DNA of 64,000 bases from Brevundimonas subvibrioides (GTDB taxonomy: Bacteria; Pseudomonadota; Alphaproteobacteria; Caulobacterales; Caulobacteraceae): NCBI RefSeq assembly GCF_027271155.1, contig NZ_CP114542.1, forward strand, positions 2,046,001 to 2,110,000, written 5' to 3'. Made by a program: the position numbers and the translations under genes. Positions within the stretch are counted from its first letter, which is position 1. Each line of letters opens with the position of its first letter. Below the pieces are notes generated by a model. The model was given only the letters and a program-made list of their open reading frames with translations, was not told the origin of the DNA and ran no database searches. Below, one piece after another: positions 18,184 through 26,859 of the stretch.

Positions 18184-18378
18184 CCGACACATATCAAAAG
18201 ACGCCGCGCGACCCGGATCACGACGAGAACACACCCCATGCCCGTCGGGTCGAGCCGATGAGGGACGACCACGACCAAGAAGAAGACGGCCGAGGACCGC
18301 CAGGAGGCCCTCGTCGACGAGGGTGTCGAGGAAACCTTCCCCGCCAGCGACCCGGTGTCCGCCAAGCGCATCACCTGA
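18180..18378 (+). pseudogene. Frameshifted small acidic gene (TFPASDPVS tail)
   Basis: ATG at 18180 opens a frame reading TDTYQKTPRDPDHDENTPH and RVEPMRDDHDQ, after which the reading makes no biological sense. In the +2 frame, immediately afterwards, comes KKKTAEDRQEALVDEGVEET and then FPASDPVSAKRIT followed by a stop. That tail is a familiar small-protein ending in Alphaproteobacteria (EETFPASDPxS) and has no start codon of its own, because an in-frame TGA lies just upstream. A single indel near 18275 would restore one 60-70 residue protein. A sequencing error is as likely as true decay. Confidence 0.5.
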
Positions 18379-18445
18379 GGCAAACTGATCGTTGTTAACC
18401 GGCCGTGTCATCGGCTAGGCGTGGTGCGAACCCACGGAGCATCCG

Positions 18446-19318
18446 ATGACGCGGCCGACCGACCGGTTCGAGGGCACCTCGAACTACATCGCAACCCAGG
18501 ACCTCAAGATCGCGGTGAATGCCGCCGTGGCCCTGGAACGCCCGCTGCTCATCAAGGGCGAGCCCGGCACGGGAAAGACCGTGCTGGCCTATGAGATGGC
18601 GACCGCCTTGAAGGCACCGCTCATCACATGGCACATCAAGTCGACGACCAAAGCCCACAACGGCCTGTATGAATACGACGCAGTAAGCCGGCTGCGTGAC
18701 AGCCAGCTGGGCGACGAGCGCGTGCATGACGTGCGGAACTATCTGAAGCCCGGCAAGCTGTGGGAGGCCTTCACCAGTCCCGTGCGGCCCATCCTTCTGA
18801 TCGACGAGATCGACAAGGCCGACATCGAGTTTCCCAACGACCTGCTGCAGGAACTCGACCGGATGGAGTTCTTCGTCCAGGAAACCGGCGAGACGATCCG
18901 CGCCGCAGTGCGCCCCATCGTCGTCATCACCTCGAACAACGAAAAGGAGCTGCCCGACGCCTTCCTGCGGCGCTGTTTCTTCCACTATATCCGCTTCCCC
19001 GACGACGAGACGATGAAGGCGATCATCGACGTCCATTTCCCCGCCATCAAGCCCCGCCTGGTGTCCGAGGCGCTGAAGACCTTCTACGAAATCCGCGACA
19101 CGCCGGGCCTGAAAAAGAAGCCCTCCACATCCGAACTGCTGGACTGGCTGAAGCTGCTTATGGTCGATGACGTCCAGCCCGAAACCCTGCGCGAAAAGTC
19201 ACCCAACAAGCTGATCCCGCCCCTGCACGGAGCCTTGCTGAAGAATGAGCAGGACGTGCACCTGTTCGAGCGGCTGGCCTTCCTGAACCGGCGCGAGGGC
19301 GCTCGCCCGGGAGGCTAG
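18446..19318 (+). CDS. MoxR-family AAA+ ATPase
   Basis: 290 residues. Walker A GEPGTGKTVLA (~47-57), Walker B PILLIDEIDKAD, sensor region VITSNNEKELPDAFLRRCFFHYI with arginine finger, and a lid domain. MoxR ATPases act as chaperones for metal insertion or complex maturation, normally with a neighbouring VWA protein. Here the next gene is a lipoprotein, so the VWA partner is missing locally. ATG start; CTTPGCG-type promoter not evident. Confidence 0.88.
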   Translation: MTRPTDRFEGTSNYIATQDLKIAVNAAVALERPLLIKGEPGTGKTVLAYEMATALKAPLITWHIKSTTKAHNGLYEYDAVSRLRDSQLGDERVHDVRNYLKPGKLWEAFTSPVRPILLIDEIDKADIEFPNDLLQELDRMEFFVQETGETIRAAVRPIVVITSNNEKELPDAFLRRCFFHYIRFPDDETMKAIIDVHFPAIKPRLVSEALKTFYEIRDTPGLKKKPSTSELLDWLKLLMVDDVQPETLREKSPNKLIPPLHGALLKNEQDVHLFERLAFLNRREGARPGG

Positions 19319-19428
19319 GCTGCCGTCATGCCAACACCGCGCGAACAGATATCGTCAGGCCGGTTACCGCGATTTCACTGGAATGGCCGCTCCTTTTGGT
19401 CAGGATGGGCTGCGAAAGGAACCTTGTT

Positions 19429-20310
19429 ATGCGCCTGCCCCTTCTCGTCACCCTCTGCGCGGCTTCGGCCCTCGCGGCCGGCTGTGACGGCGAGAATGGC
19501 GTGCGCATCTCCAGCAGCACGACGTCGTCGGATGCCAAGGGGGTGCTCAAGGTCGTCGAGACGCTGCAATGCCCCGAGACCCTGGGAGTCCTGACACGCA
19601 AGGGCACCGCCGAGGCGGGCGGCACCGTCTGCAACTATTCGGGGCCCCGCGGAGCCGAGGTCTCGATCCATCTGGTCGCGCTGGACAGCGAGCCGGTGGA
19701 CACGATCCTGGCCCGGTTCCAGTCCCTGCTGGCTGCCGACATGCCCCGCACATCGGAAGACCTGCGGGCCTCCGCCGACGCCGATCGCGCGCGGATTGCC
19801 GCCGACGCGGCGCGGATCCAGGCGGACGCCGCAAGGGCCGAGGCAGACACCGCGCGCGCGACCGCAGAATCGGCCACGGACGAGCGCGTCACCGTCCAGG
19901 GGCCAGGCATGGACATCAACAGCCAGGGCGACCAGGCCGACGTCCGCCTCCCCGGGCTTCAGGTCAAGGCCGACGGCGACCACGCCAGGGTCCGCATCGG
20001 CGGCTTCAGCATCAACGCCGACGACTCCGCAGGCACGGCAGACATCCACTCCAGCGACGACAGCGTCAGCATCCAGGCCCATGACGATGCCGCCGAAATC
20101 CGCACCCGCGCGCCCGGTGACGCCACGCGAACCACCTATATGCTGACGGACAGCAGACCGGCTGACGAGGGCTGGCGGCTGGTCGGCTACGAGGCCCGCG
20201 GCCCGGTCGGTGGCCCCCTGGTGATCGCCATGGTGAGGGCCAAGGATCGCGACAGCGACGGCGTGTTCGACTCGGCCAAGGACCTGGTCACCCTGAACGT
20301 CGGGGAATAG
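19429..20310 (+). CDS. Hypothetical lipoprotein
   Basis: 293 residues. The signal peptide LPLLVTLCAASALAAGC ends in a lipobox (LAAGC), so it is probably exported and lipidated. Residues ~115-150 are an alanine/aspartate/arginine heptad-like stretch (DADRARIAADAARIQADA), probably a coiled coil. A beta-rich region follows with repeated D-A-V/A-R patterns (QADVRLPGLQVKADGDHARV, NADDSAGTADIHSSDDS), then a conserved-looking C-terminal RLVGYEARGPVGGPLVIAMVRAK. I recognise no family. ATG chosen because it starts the signal peptide; an upstream GTG would add twelve non-signal residues. Confidence 0.75.
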   Translation: MRLPLLVTLCAASALAAGCDGENGVRISSSTTSSDAKGVLKVVETLQCPETLGVLTRKGTAEAGGTVCNYSGPRGAEVSIHLVALDSEPVDTILARFQSLLAADMPRTSEDLRASADADRARIAADAARIQADAARAEADTARATAESATDERVTVQGPGMDINSQGDQADVRLPGLQVKADGDHARVRIGGFSINADDSAGTADIHSSDDSVSIQAHDDAAEIRTRAPGDATRTTYMLTDSRPADEGWRLVGYEARGPVGGPLVIAMVRAKDRDSDGVFDSAKDLVTLNVGE

Positions 20311-20393
20311 TCGCCGCGTCCGGAGGCGTTCCCGCTTGATCCCGACGGCAGGATGGGTCACCTGACCTGCCGTTCGCCGCTGGACCCTGCCCC

Positions 20394-21062
20394 TTGGACG
20401 ATCTCGCAAAGACCACGCCCGCACCATCGCGCAAGTCTGCGGCCCCCGCCCCCCGCGCCTGGCAAAGGATGCTGTCGGGTCGCCGGCTCGATCTGCTGGA
20501 TCCCTCCCCCTTCGACATCGAGATCGAGGACATCGCCCACGGTCTGGCACGCGTCGCCCGGTGGAACGGCCAGACGATCGGCGAGCACGCCTTCTCCGTC
20601 GCCCAGCACAGCTGCGTGGTCGAAGAGATCGCGGCCCATATCCGGCCAGGCCTGGAACCCAGATGGCGTCTGGCCGCCCTGCTGCACGACGCGTCCGAAT
20701 ACGTCATTGGCGACATGATCTCGCCCTTCAAGGCGGCGCTGGGCGTCAGCTACAAGAGTTTCGAGGCCCGCTTGGAGGACGCTATCCACGTCCGCTTCGG
20801 CCTGCCGCCCAGGACGCCACTGCCGATCAAGAAGCTGATCAAGGCCGCGGACAAGGCCTGCGCCTTCTTCGAGGCCACCCAGCTGGCCGGCTTCACGGAA
20901 AAGGAATCGCTGGGCTTTTTCGGCGCACCCCCGGCCGATTACCACCTCACGATCGAGCCCCTGCCCGCCCCGGCCGCCCAGGCGCGCTACCTGGAACGCT
21001 ATCGCGTACTGGCAGAGGCGACCGGCGGCCTGCCGGGCCCCGACGCCTGGCATACGGAATAG
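20394..21062 (+). CDS. HD-domain phosphohydrolase (YfbR/COG1896-like)
   Basis: 222 residues. PRAWQRMLSGRRLDLLDPSP, then IEDIAHGLARVARWNGQT, GEHAFSVAQHSCVV (first His), LAALLHDASEYVIGDM (HD motif) and a later Asp in KAADKACAFFEATQL make the metal-binding H-HD-D set. Such proteins are 5'-nucleotidase-like. TTG at 20394 is taken as start because the PRAWQRML region belongs to the family; an internal ATG at 20469 would truncate it. It sits four bases before the NAD regulator gene and so is probably cotranscribed. Confidence 0.82.
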   Translation: MDDLAKTTPAPSRKSAAPAPRAWQRMLSGRRLDLLDPSPFDIEIEDIAHGLARVARWNGQTIGEHAFSVAQHSCVVEEIAAHIRPGLEPRWRLAALLHDASEYVIGDMISPFKAALGVSYKSFEARLEDAIHVRFGLPPRTPLPIKKLIKAADKACAFFEATQLAGFTEKESLGFFGAPPADYHLTIEPLPAPAAQARYLERYRVLAEATGGLPGPDAWHTE

Positions 21063-21065
21063 CCA

Positions 21066-22001
21066 ATGTCGTGGGGCGGGGAGCACGGCGTTCGCATCAG
21101 TCTGTCGGCGGTCGTGATGGCCGTGCGCGGCGACCGTCTGTCGGTCCTGACGACCGAGGATGCGAACGGGGACCTGGCCCTTCCCTCCGGCCCTTTCGAT
21201 CCTGTCCATGACCGGACGTTCGAGCGCGCGCTGCGGGCTTTCGTGACGGATCAGACCGGCTTCGGGCTTGGTTTCGTGGAGCAGCTCTACACCTTCGGCG
21301 ACGCAGGCCGGGGCGCGCCGCGCGCGACGCCGGGCCCGGACCAGCAGCGTGAAATCTCGGTCGGTTACCTGGCCCTGACGGCCGATGCCGTCGATGTCGC
21401 CCCGCCCGGTGCCCGCTGGACCCCGGTGCTGGAGGTCTTTCCCTGGGAAGACCGGCGCCAGGCCGGGACGCCCGAAGTCCTTGGCGAAGCGCTCGGGGCC
21501 TGGGCCGGAGCCGATGCCCGTCGCGTAACCCGCTACGAACCCCTGTTCGCCCCCGGCCCGACCCTGCGATGGGACGAAGGTGCCGTGCTCGACCGCTACG
21601 AGCTGTTGTATGAGACCGGGCTGGTGGCAGAGGCCCTTCGCGACGGTCAGGAGGCCACCCCTCCGGCGCTCGGCGACCGGCCGATGTCCTCCGATCATCG
21701 CCGTATCCTGGCCACCGGCCTGGGTCGGCTGCGCAGCAAGCTCCGCTATCGCCCGGTCCTGTTCGAGCTGATGCCGCAGACCTTCACCCTGTCCGGGCTG
21801 CAGGCGGCGGCCGAGGCCGTCGTCGGCCTCAACCTGCACAAGCAGAACTTCCGCCGCGGCGTCGAACGCACCGGTCTGGTCGAGGCGACAGGTCGCCTGT
21901 CGACCGGCACGGGAGGGCGCCCGGCCGAGCTGTTCCGGTTCACCGGCGCGGGCGTTCAGGACGGCCAGGCCCCCGGTCTCGCCTTGCCTGCGCTCCGCTG
22001 A
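21066..22001 (+). CDS. NrtR-like NAD regulator (Nudix + winged helix)
   Basis: 311 residues. The N-terminal Nudix-like fold (VRISLSAVVMAVRGDRLSVL, LPSGPFDPVHDRTFERALRAF, ISVGYLALTADA) lacks a full catalytic Nudix box. The C-terminal winged-helix part reads LRSKLRYRPVLFELMPQTFTLSGLQ, LNLHKQNFRRGVERTGLVEATG and PAELFRFT. This is the alphaproteobacterial NAD-regulator arrangement, in which the Nudix domain senses ADP-ribose and the wing binds DNA to repress NAD biosynthesis genes. It follows the HD hydrolase gene by three bases. Confidence 0.85.
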   Translation: MSWGGEHGVRISLSAVVMAVRGDRLSVLTTEDANGDLALPSGPFDPVHDRTFERALRAFVTDQTGFGLGFVEQLYTFGDAGRGAPRATPGPDQQREISVGYLALTADAVDVAPPGARWTPVLEVFPWEDRRQAGTPEVLGEALGAWAGADARRVTRYEPLFAPGPTLRWDEGAVLDRYELLYETGLVAEALRDGQEATPPALGDRPMSSDHRRILATGLGRLRSKLRYRPVLFELMPQTFTLSGLQAAAEAVVGLNLHKQNFRRGVERTGLVEATGRLSTGTGGRPAELFRFTGAGVQDGQAPGLALPALR

Positions 22002-22089
22002 CGGCCGACGTCATATTCCGGCTTGCGGTGCAGCCCCCGCCCCATTAGAGAAGCCGCTCGCTTTCGACCGAGCGTTCCTACGGCCCCGC

Positions 22090-22179
<90 letters not shown>

Positions 22180-22585
22180 CTCATTCCCTTGAAATATAAC
22201 GGTTTTCCCTGATCTGGGAAGTTCTCCCGACGTTTCGGCGACATCCGGATCCCACGGAGACGGCAATTCCGTCTCCGATCCGGTTTCCAGAGCCCCAAGA
22301 ATAGCGAATTTCACCCCTCGTCTCCGTTCTCCCGGAGCCGGGTCCTTTTGCGCGGCGTTTGGATTTACAGCGACTTTACAGGGAATTCCGCCCGTTGTCC
22401 CTTGGCTTCCGAAGGTCGCATCAACCGTAGAATGACCGCCACCACTGCATTAGCTGGCGAGCAAACGTCAAAAAGGGCTGGCAAGAACAGGGAAATCGCG
22501 ACGCCGGAACAGGGAATTCCAACTTCCCTATCAGGGAACGAACACGTCGATGCAGGCCGGCGAGGCTTTTGGCGGGAAGGGCCGA
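22180..22585. other. Intergenic region with GGGAA/TTCCC palindromes; candidate attachment region
   Basis: No gene is visible. It contains a cluster of related motifs: TTCCCTGATCTGGGAA (22205-22220), ACAGGGAATTCC (22378-22389), ACAGGGAAATC (22487-22497), ACAGGGAATTCC again (22509-22520) and TTCCCTATCAGGGAA (22524-22538). They lie between tRNA-Ser and the end of the large serine recombinase gene, a place where recombinase binding or crossover sites are expected. No matching core at the right end of the island was found by eye. Confidence 0.5.
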
Positions 22586-24226
22586 TCAGGCGGCGGCGTA
22601 AAGCCGGCGCTGGTCGTTCCAGTCTAGGGGCATCTCGGTCTTGGTGATCGCCTCTAGCGTCAGGCCAGTTGGCTGGCGTCCGTCGAGGATCGACGCCTTC
22701 AGATCGGGTGCCAGGTAGGCCGGCCGGATCATGCGGCGAGCGTATTCGGGGGTGACGCCCTCGGCCTTGGCGATCACCGTCAGGCTCTCGACCTCGCCGC
22801 CGAGGATGCGTCGCTTCCACGACTCGGCCCGGATCAGGGCCGAGCTTAGGGCCGGGTCGATCATCGTGCGTTTCACGGCCGGCTGGCCATCGGGTCCAAT
22901 CGCGATCCTGGACCCGCCCCTGAGAACCATCCGCGCCTTGATGAGGAGCACGGGACGGTCGCCGCGTCGCTCAAGGCGATCCAGGGCGAGGCGACCGGAG
23001 GTCGGCATGTCTCGCGTCGCGCGCTCTAGCGCCGGTTCGTCGAGCTCGATGATTAGGCCGTCGGCGACGACCTCGATCCGATGAAGCAGGTCACGAACCC
23101 CATCCCAGTCCGGGGCCGGCCCGCTGGCCGCAGGAATCTTGAGCTCTCGCAACCGATCGACGATCAGGTCCTCGACCAGGGGTGCCGAGACGCGCGGGAC
23201 TGCCCCAGCCTTCTCGGGCTCGCCGAGCTGGACAGCGGTCGACGCGTAGTACCTGTAGGCCGGCTTGTTCTTCTGCCGTGCGGTCGTCGGCGACATCCGA
23301 TTGCCGGCCGAGTCGTGGATCAGGCCCATCAGCGGCGCGCCCTTGTGCGCCTTGCGCGCTTCGCCAGGTTTTCTCACCTTACGATCGTTCTCCGAGAGCA
23401 GCGCCTGGACCGCGTCGAACAGCTCGCGGTCGATAATCGCCGGGTGCTGTCCGGGGTAGCTTGTGTCCTTGTGGGGGATCTCCCCGACATAGGTGCGGTT
23501 CTTGAGCATGTGGAACAGAGGGCCCCGCTGGATCGGAATCCCACCCCGGACTACCCCGGCCTTACTGGTGGTCCGCTTGGTCACCACGCCGGCCTTTGCT
23601 AGTTCATCGACCACCTTGTGGGTCGAGCCGAGCTCAAGGTAGCGCTCGAACACCCAGCGCACCGTCTTGGCCTCCTCCTCGTTGATGGTGAGCGTCCGTC
23701 CCGCCGCGTCGTACCCTAGGGGCAGGCCTCCCCCCATCCACATCCCGAGCTTCTTAGACGCAGCGATCTTGTCGCGGATACGCTCGCCGGTCACCTCGCG
23801 CTCGAACTGGGCGAAGGAGAGGAGGACGTTGAGCGTCAGCCGGCCCATGGAGGTGGTAGTGTTAAAGGCCTGGGTCACGCTGACGAAGCTTGACCCCGCC
23901 TTGTCCAGGACGTCGACGATCCTGGAGAAGTCTGTCAGGGCGCGGGTCAGGCGGTCGACCTTGTAGACGACGACCACGTCGATCCTGCCGGCCTGGACAT
24001 CGGCCATCAGTCGCTTGAGGCCTGGCCGGTCCATGTTGCCGCCGCTGAAGCCGCCATCGTCGTAGACGTCGGGAAGGAGCGTCCACCCCTCCCCGGCTTG
24101 AGACATCACGTAGGCGGCGCAAGCGTCGCGCTGGGCGTGGAGCGAGTTGTAGTCCTGGTCCAGGCCCTCCTCGGAGCTCTTCCTAGTATAGATGGCGCAG
24201 CGGATCGGGCGGCCGACGGGCTTCAT
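22586..24226 (-). CDS. Large serine recombinase / site-specific integrase
   Basis: 546 residues. N-terminal resolvase domain with catalytic serine in YTRKSSEEGLDQDYNSLHAQ, the DGGFSGGNMDRPGLKRL and VVYKVDRLTR motifs, then LLSFAQFEREVTGERIRDKI. The recombinase domain follows (GGLPLGYD, AKTVRWVFERYLELGSTHKVV, LFHMLKNRTYVGEIPHK), and then a region where a zinc-ribbon would usually be found. The C-terminal ~150 residues (IEVVADGLIIEL through LLNW-like WNDQRRLYAA) form the usual tail. Its ATG overlaps the DUF2924 stop (TGATG). It probably mobilises the island that begins beside tRNA-Ser. Confidence 0.93.
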   Translation of the reverse strand: MKPVGRPIRCAIYTRKSSEEGLDQDYNSLHAQRDACAAYVMSQAGEGWTLLPDVYDDGGFSGGNMDRPGLKRLMADVQAGRIDVVVVYKVDRLTRALTDFSRIVDVLDKAGSSFVSVTQAFNTTTSMGRLTLNVLLSFAQFEREVTGERIRDKIAASKKLGMWMGGGLPLGYDAAGRTLTINEEEAKTVRWVFERYLELGSTHKVVDELAKAGVVTKRTTSKAGVVRGGIPIQRGPLFHMLKNRTYVGEIPHKDTSYPGQHPAIIDRELFDAVQALLSENDRKVRKPGEARKAHKGAPLMGLIHDSAGNRMSPTTARQKNKPAYRYYASTAVQLGEPEKAGAVPRVSAPLVEDLIVDRLRELKIPAASGPAPDWDGVRDLLHRIEVVADGLIIELDEPALERATRDMPTSGRLALDRLERRGDRPVLLIKARMVLRGGSRIAIGPDGQPAVKRTMIDPALSSALIRAESWKRRILGGEVESLTVIAKAEGVTPEYARRMIRPAYLAPDLKASILDGRQPTGLTLEAITKTEMPLDWNDQRRLYAAA

Positions 24227-24651
24227 CAAGCGGCTCCTTCTCGCAGGCCGAAGAAGCGTGGACCGTTCCAGCGCACGCCGGTGATCAACCGGGCGACCTT
24301 CGACAGGCTGTCATACCTCTGGCCGTTCCACATGTAGCCCTCCGCCGTGACCTGCACCTCGTGCCGCGTGCCCTTCCAGTCCCGCACTAGTGTGGAGCCG
24401 GTCCGGAAGGTCGCGCCCTTGATCCGGGTCTTGCGCCCCGCCCTGTGCTGGGCAGAGGCCCGGGCTAGGCGCGGATCGAGCTTTGCGTTCGCCCCGCTCG
24501 CCGCCATCTGCAGGGCCTCGGCGAGCGAGCGGCGCAGGACCTCGGTCGAGCGGACCGGGGGCGGCTCTCCGATCCGCTCCCGCCACACGCCGCGAAGATC
24601 GTCGATGCCCATGTCGTTCAGGCAGGCGAGGGTCTGACGAAGGTCATCCAT
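24226..24651 (-). CDS. DUF2924 domain protein
   Basis: 141 residues: LNDMGIDDLRGVWRERIGEP, RRSLAEALQMAASG, GATFRTGSTLVRDWKGTRHE, VQVTAEGYMWNGQRYDSLSK and ARLITGVRWNGPRFFGL. DUF2924 proteins are almost always encoded directly before large serine recombinases in alphaproteobacterial islands; a recombination accessory or DNA-binding role is inferred from that linkage only. Both ends are coupled by TGATG overlaps to DUF3489 upstream and the recombinase downstream. Confidence 0.88.
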   Translation of the reverse strand: MDDLRQTLACLNDMGIDDLRGVWRERIGEPPPVRSTEVLRRSLAEALQMAASGANAKLDPRLARASAQHRAGRKTRIKGATFRTGSTLVRDWKGTRHEVQVTAEGYMWNGQRYDSLSKVARLITGVRWNGPRFFGLREGAA

Positions 24652-24908
24652 CAGCCGGCCGCCTCGGCGGGCACCGTGATGCGCCAGACGCGGGTTTCGC
24701 CCACCTTCGCGCTGCCGACGTCGTGGCCGCGCTTGCGCACCGCGCCGGCGATGGCGCCTCGGATCGAGTGGGCCTGCCAGCCTGTGGCTGCGATCATGGC
24801 GGCCATATCGGCGCCGTCGGGTTTCTGAAGCGCCGCGATCAGGGTCTCGATCTTGGTGGCGGCGCGCGCCTTTGGCGCGGGCTTCAGAGTCTTCGCTGTC
24901 TTGGTCAT
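24651..24908 (-). CDS. DUF3489 domain protein
   Basis: 85 residues. A basic N-terminus (TKTAKTLKPAPKARAATKIE) is followed by the DUF3489 core: TLIAALQKPDGADMAAMIAA, TGWQAHSIRGAIAGAVRKR and VGETRVWRITV, with a winged-helix-like look. First gene of the DUF3489-DUF2924-recombinase operon, a conserved set at the integrase end of such islands. Probably DNA-binding and possibly a directionality factor; this is inference from context. Confidence 0.85.
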   Translation of the reverse strand: MTKTAKTLKPAPKARAATKIETLIAALQKPDGADMAAMIAATGWQAHSIRGAIAGAVRKRGHDVGSAKVGETRVWRITVPAEAAG

Positions 24909-25030
24909 TGTCGTTCCTCGGTTCCGAGCGCGACCATCGCGCCCTACCGAGGCAAGCCCGGCTGGGACCGGGCGACGTGGACACCAATGCTTCGTCGGCG
25001 GGTGAAGTCCAGCGGTCGGGACGCGTTGGA

Positions 25031-25234
25031 TCAGGATTGCGACGAAGTACGATTTGCGAAGATTCCGATCGCGCGGCCGAGGACCGAAGCGTCCTCAGCC
25101 AGCGCACCCGCCGCCGTTACTTCGCCCCGCTCTTGCGCCGCAACCGCCTTCTCCAGAACCTCTGTCATCACGACGTATAGAGTTCGAAATGGCTCGCGTT
25201 GGAGGTCGGGCGGCGTCGTCATGCCGACACTCAT
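25031..25234 (-). CDS. Small hypothetical protein
   Basis: 67 residues: SVGMTTPPDLQREPFRTLYV, VMTEVLEKAVAAQERGEVTA and AGALAEDASVLGRAIGIFAN, a mostly helical composition plausible for a real protein. I recognise no family. No strong ribosome site is seen, and a second ATG lies four codons in (25222). It sits upstream of the DUF3489 operon on the same strand, 122 bases away. Confidence 0.45.
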   Translation of the reverse strand: MSVGMTTPPDLQREPFRTLYVVMTEVLEKAVAAQERGEVTAAGALAEDASVLGRAIGIFANRTSSQS

Positions 25235-25495
25235 GCTTCGTTCGCTAAAGAACTCAAGTCATTAAAACACAGCCCAAAAAGCCGGATTCTGACGAAACAT
25301 CTGGATACTACTATCTGATCTTTATAACTTTTCTTCCTTAGGGCGACCTTGCGCCAGCCTCGCCGGCATGCTGTGATCCGTGTGTCGCCGCTGCGAACTG
25401 CAGCCGACGCAAAGCTCGGTCCCAGTCCGACCAGAGCGACGCGAGGCGATCCACTCTGTTTCAAAAAAATCGGCTTCGGCCGAACAGGAGGCATC
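25235..25495. other. AT-richer intergenic region
   Basis: The first ~110 bases (TTAAAACACAG, TTTATAACTTTTCTTCC) are distinctly AT-richer than the surroundings, probably holding the divergent promoters of the small hypothetical gene and of the methyltransferase gene. No terminator, RNA gene or repeat recognised. AGGAGG precedes the methyltransferase ATG. Confidence 0.4.
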
Positions 25496-26857
25496 ATGCC
25501 CGTTGCTGCACCCCGCGTACGAGTCCGTACGCCCTCATCACCGTCCGCGATGCAACGACACACTATCGTCTATCGCAGTCCCAATGACATCGTATTGGGA
25601 GATCGTCGCCTCCAGAACCACTCTCAGCGTCAACTGAGGGCTTTGGTCAAAACCATCGATCGTTTCGGGTTTCCCGTGCCGGTCATCCTCGATCGAAACG
25701 GTGTTCTGGTCTGTGGCCACGCGCGCGTTACCGCGGCCAAGAGCCTAGGCTTGACCGAAATTCCGACGATCAGCGTCGCGCATCTGACCGATGAAGAGGT
25801 GCGCGCTTTCGCAATCGCTGAAAATAAACTTGCCAAGATGTCGGACTGGAACCGAAAGGCGGTCAAGGCGGAATTCGAGTTTCTCACCAGCTTTGAAATC
25901 AACTTCGACACCGAGCTCACGGGCTTCGAAATGCCAGAAATCGAACTCCTTTTGGCGGGGGACGAAGATCAGGCGGAAAATGACGCTGATGACAATGCCA
26001 TTCTGGCCCAAGCCATTGCTGTCTCCCAAATTGGGGACGTCTGGGAAAGTTCCGACGACAGGTTGAGCATCATCTGCGGCAACAGCCGCTCTGCCGCGAC
26101 CTATAACAACCTTCTTCAAGGACGTTTGGCTGACCTCGTCGTGACGGACGCCCCCTACAATTGTTCGATTACGAAGTTTGCGGGGGGCGGGGGCAAGGCC
26201 CCGCGCAGGGAATTTCACGAAGCCTCGGGTGAGATGACCGATGAGGAATTTCGGCAGTTCCTCTCGGATCAGATGACGCTCTGTTCGGAGTTCAGCCGGG
26301 ACGGCTCTCTCCACTACGGATTCATGGACTGGCGAAATGTAAGTCACGTCATCGATGTCGGACGCACGGTGTTTGGCACATTCGTGAACTTGGGTGTCTG
26401 GCGCAAAACGACGGGCGGCATGGGCGGGCTTTATCGAAGCGCCCATGAGCTCTGCCCAATCTTCAAAAAGGGTGACACCCCTCACATCAACAACGTCCAG
26501 TTGGGGAGGTTTGGTCGCAACCGCAGCAATGTGTGGACCCATCAGGGCGCGAATACCTTCAGGAGAGGTCGCGACGCGGATTTGGAAGCGCATCCCACGG
26601 TCAAACCCGTTGAATTGATCAAGGACATCATCAAGGACGCCTCCAACCTCAATGATCTCGTCCTCGACGTCTTCCTTGGATCAGGCACCACGCTCCTGGC
26701 GGCCCATCGAACCGGTCGCCGAGGTGCCGGTATTGAAATCGACCCACTGTATGTGGACGTTGCCATCCGGCGCATCCAGAAGGCGACGGGCGTGAAGTTT
26801 GTTCACCGCGACACTAGGCAGCGCTTTGAGGACCGTGCCGCTGAGTTGGGGGCGTAG
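25496..26857 (+). CDS. ParB-like / DNA methyltransferase fusion
   Basis: 453 residues. Residues ~25-120 are a ParB/Srx-like nuclease-fold domain (RSPNDIVLGDRRLQNHSQRQ, PVPVILDRNGVLVCGHARVTAAKSLGL, IAENKLAKMSDWN). Residues ~210-440 are an amino-methyltransferase of circularly permuted (beta) order: motif IV TDAPYN first, then the AdoMet motif DVFLGSGTTLLAAHRTGRRGAGIEID. Motif IV is DAPY instead of the usual DPPY. Such ParB-methyltransferases are common in prophage packaging clusters. ATG preceded by AGGAGG. It lies two bases before the DUF5681 gene. Confidence 0.88.
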   Translation: MPVAAPRVRVRTPSSPSAMQRHTIVYRSPNDIVLGDRRLQNHSQRQLRALVKTIDRFGFPVPVILDRNGVLVCGHARVTAAKSLGLTEIPTISVAHLTDEEVRAFAIAENKLAKMSDWNRKAVKAEFEFLTSFEINFDTELTGFEMPEIELLLAGDEDQAENDADDNAILAQAIAVSQIGDVWESSDDRLSIICGNSRSAATYNNLLQGRLADLVVTDAPYNCSITKFAGGGGKAPRREFHEASGEMTDEEFRQFLSDQMTLCSEFSRDGSLHYGFMDWRNVSHVIDVGRTVFGTFVNLGVWRKTTGGMGGLYRSAHELCPIFKKGDTPHINNVQLGRFGRNRSNVWTHQGANTFRRGRDADLEAHPTVKPVELIKDIIKDASNLNDLVLDVFLGSGTTLLAAHRTGRRGAGIEIDPLYVDVAIRRIQKATGVKFVHRDTRQRFEDRAAELGA

Positions 26858-26859
26858 CA

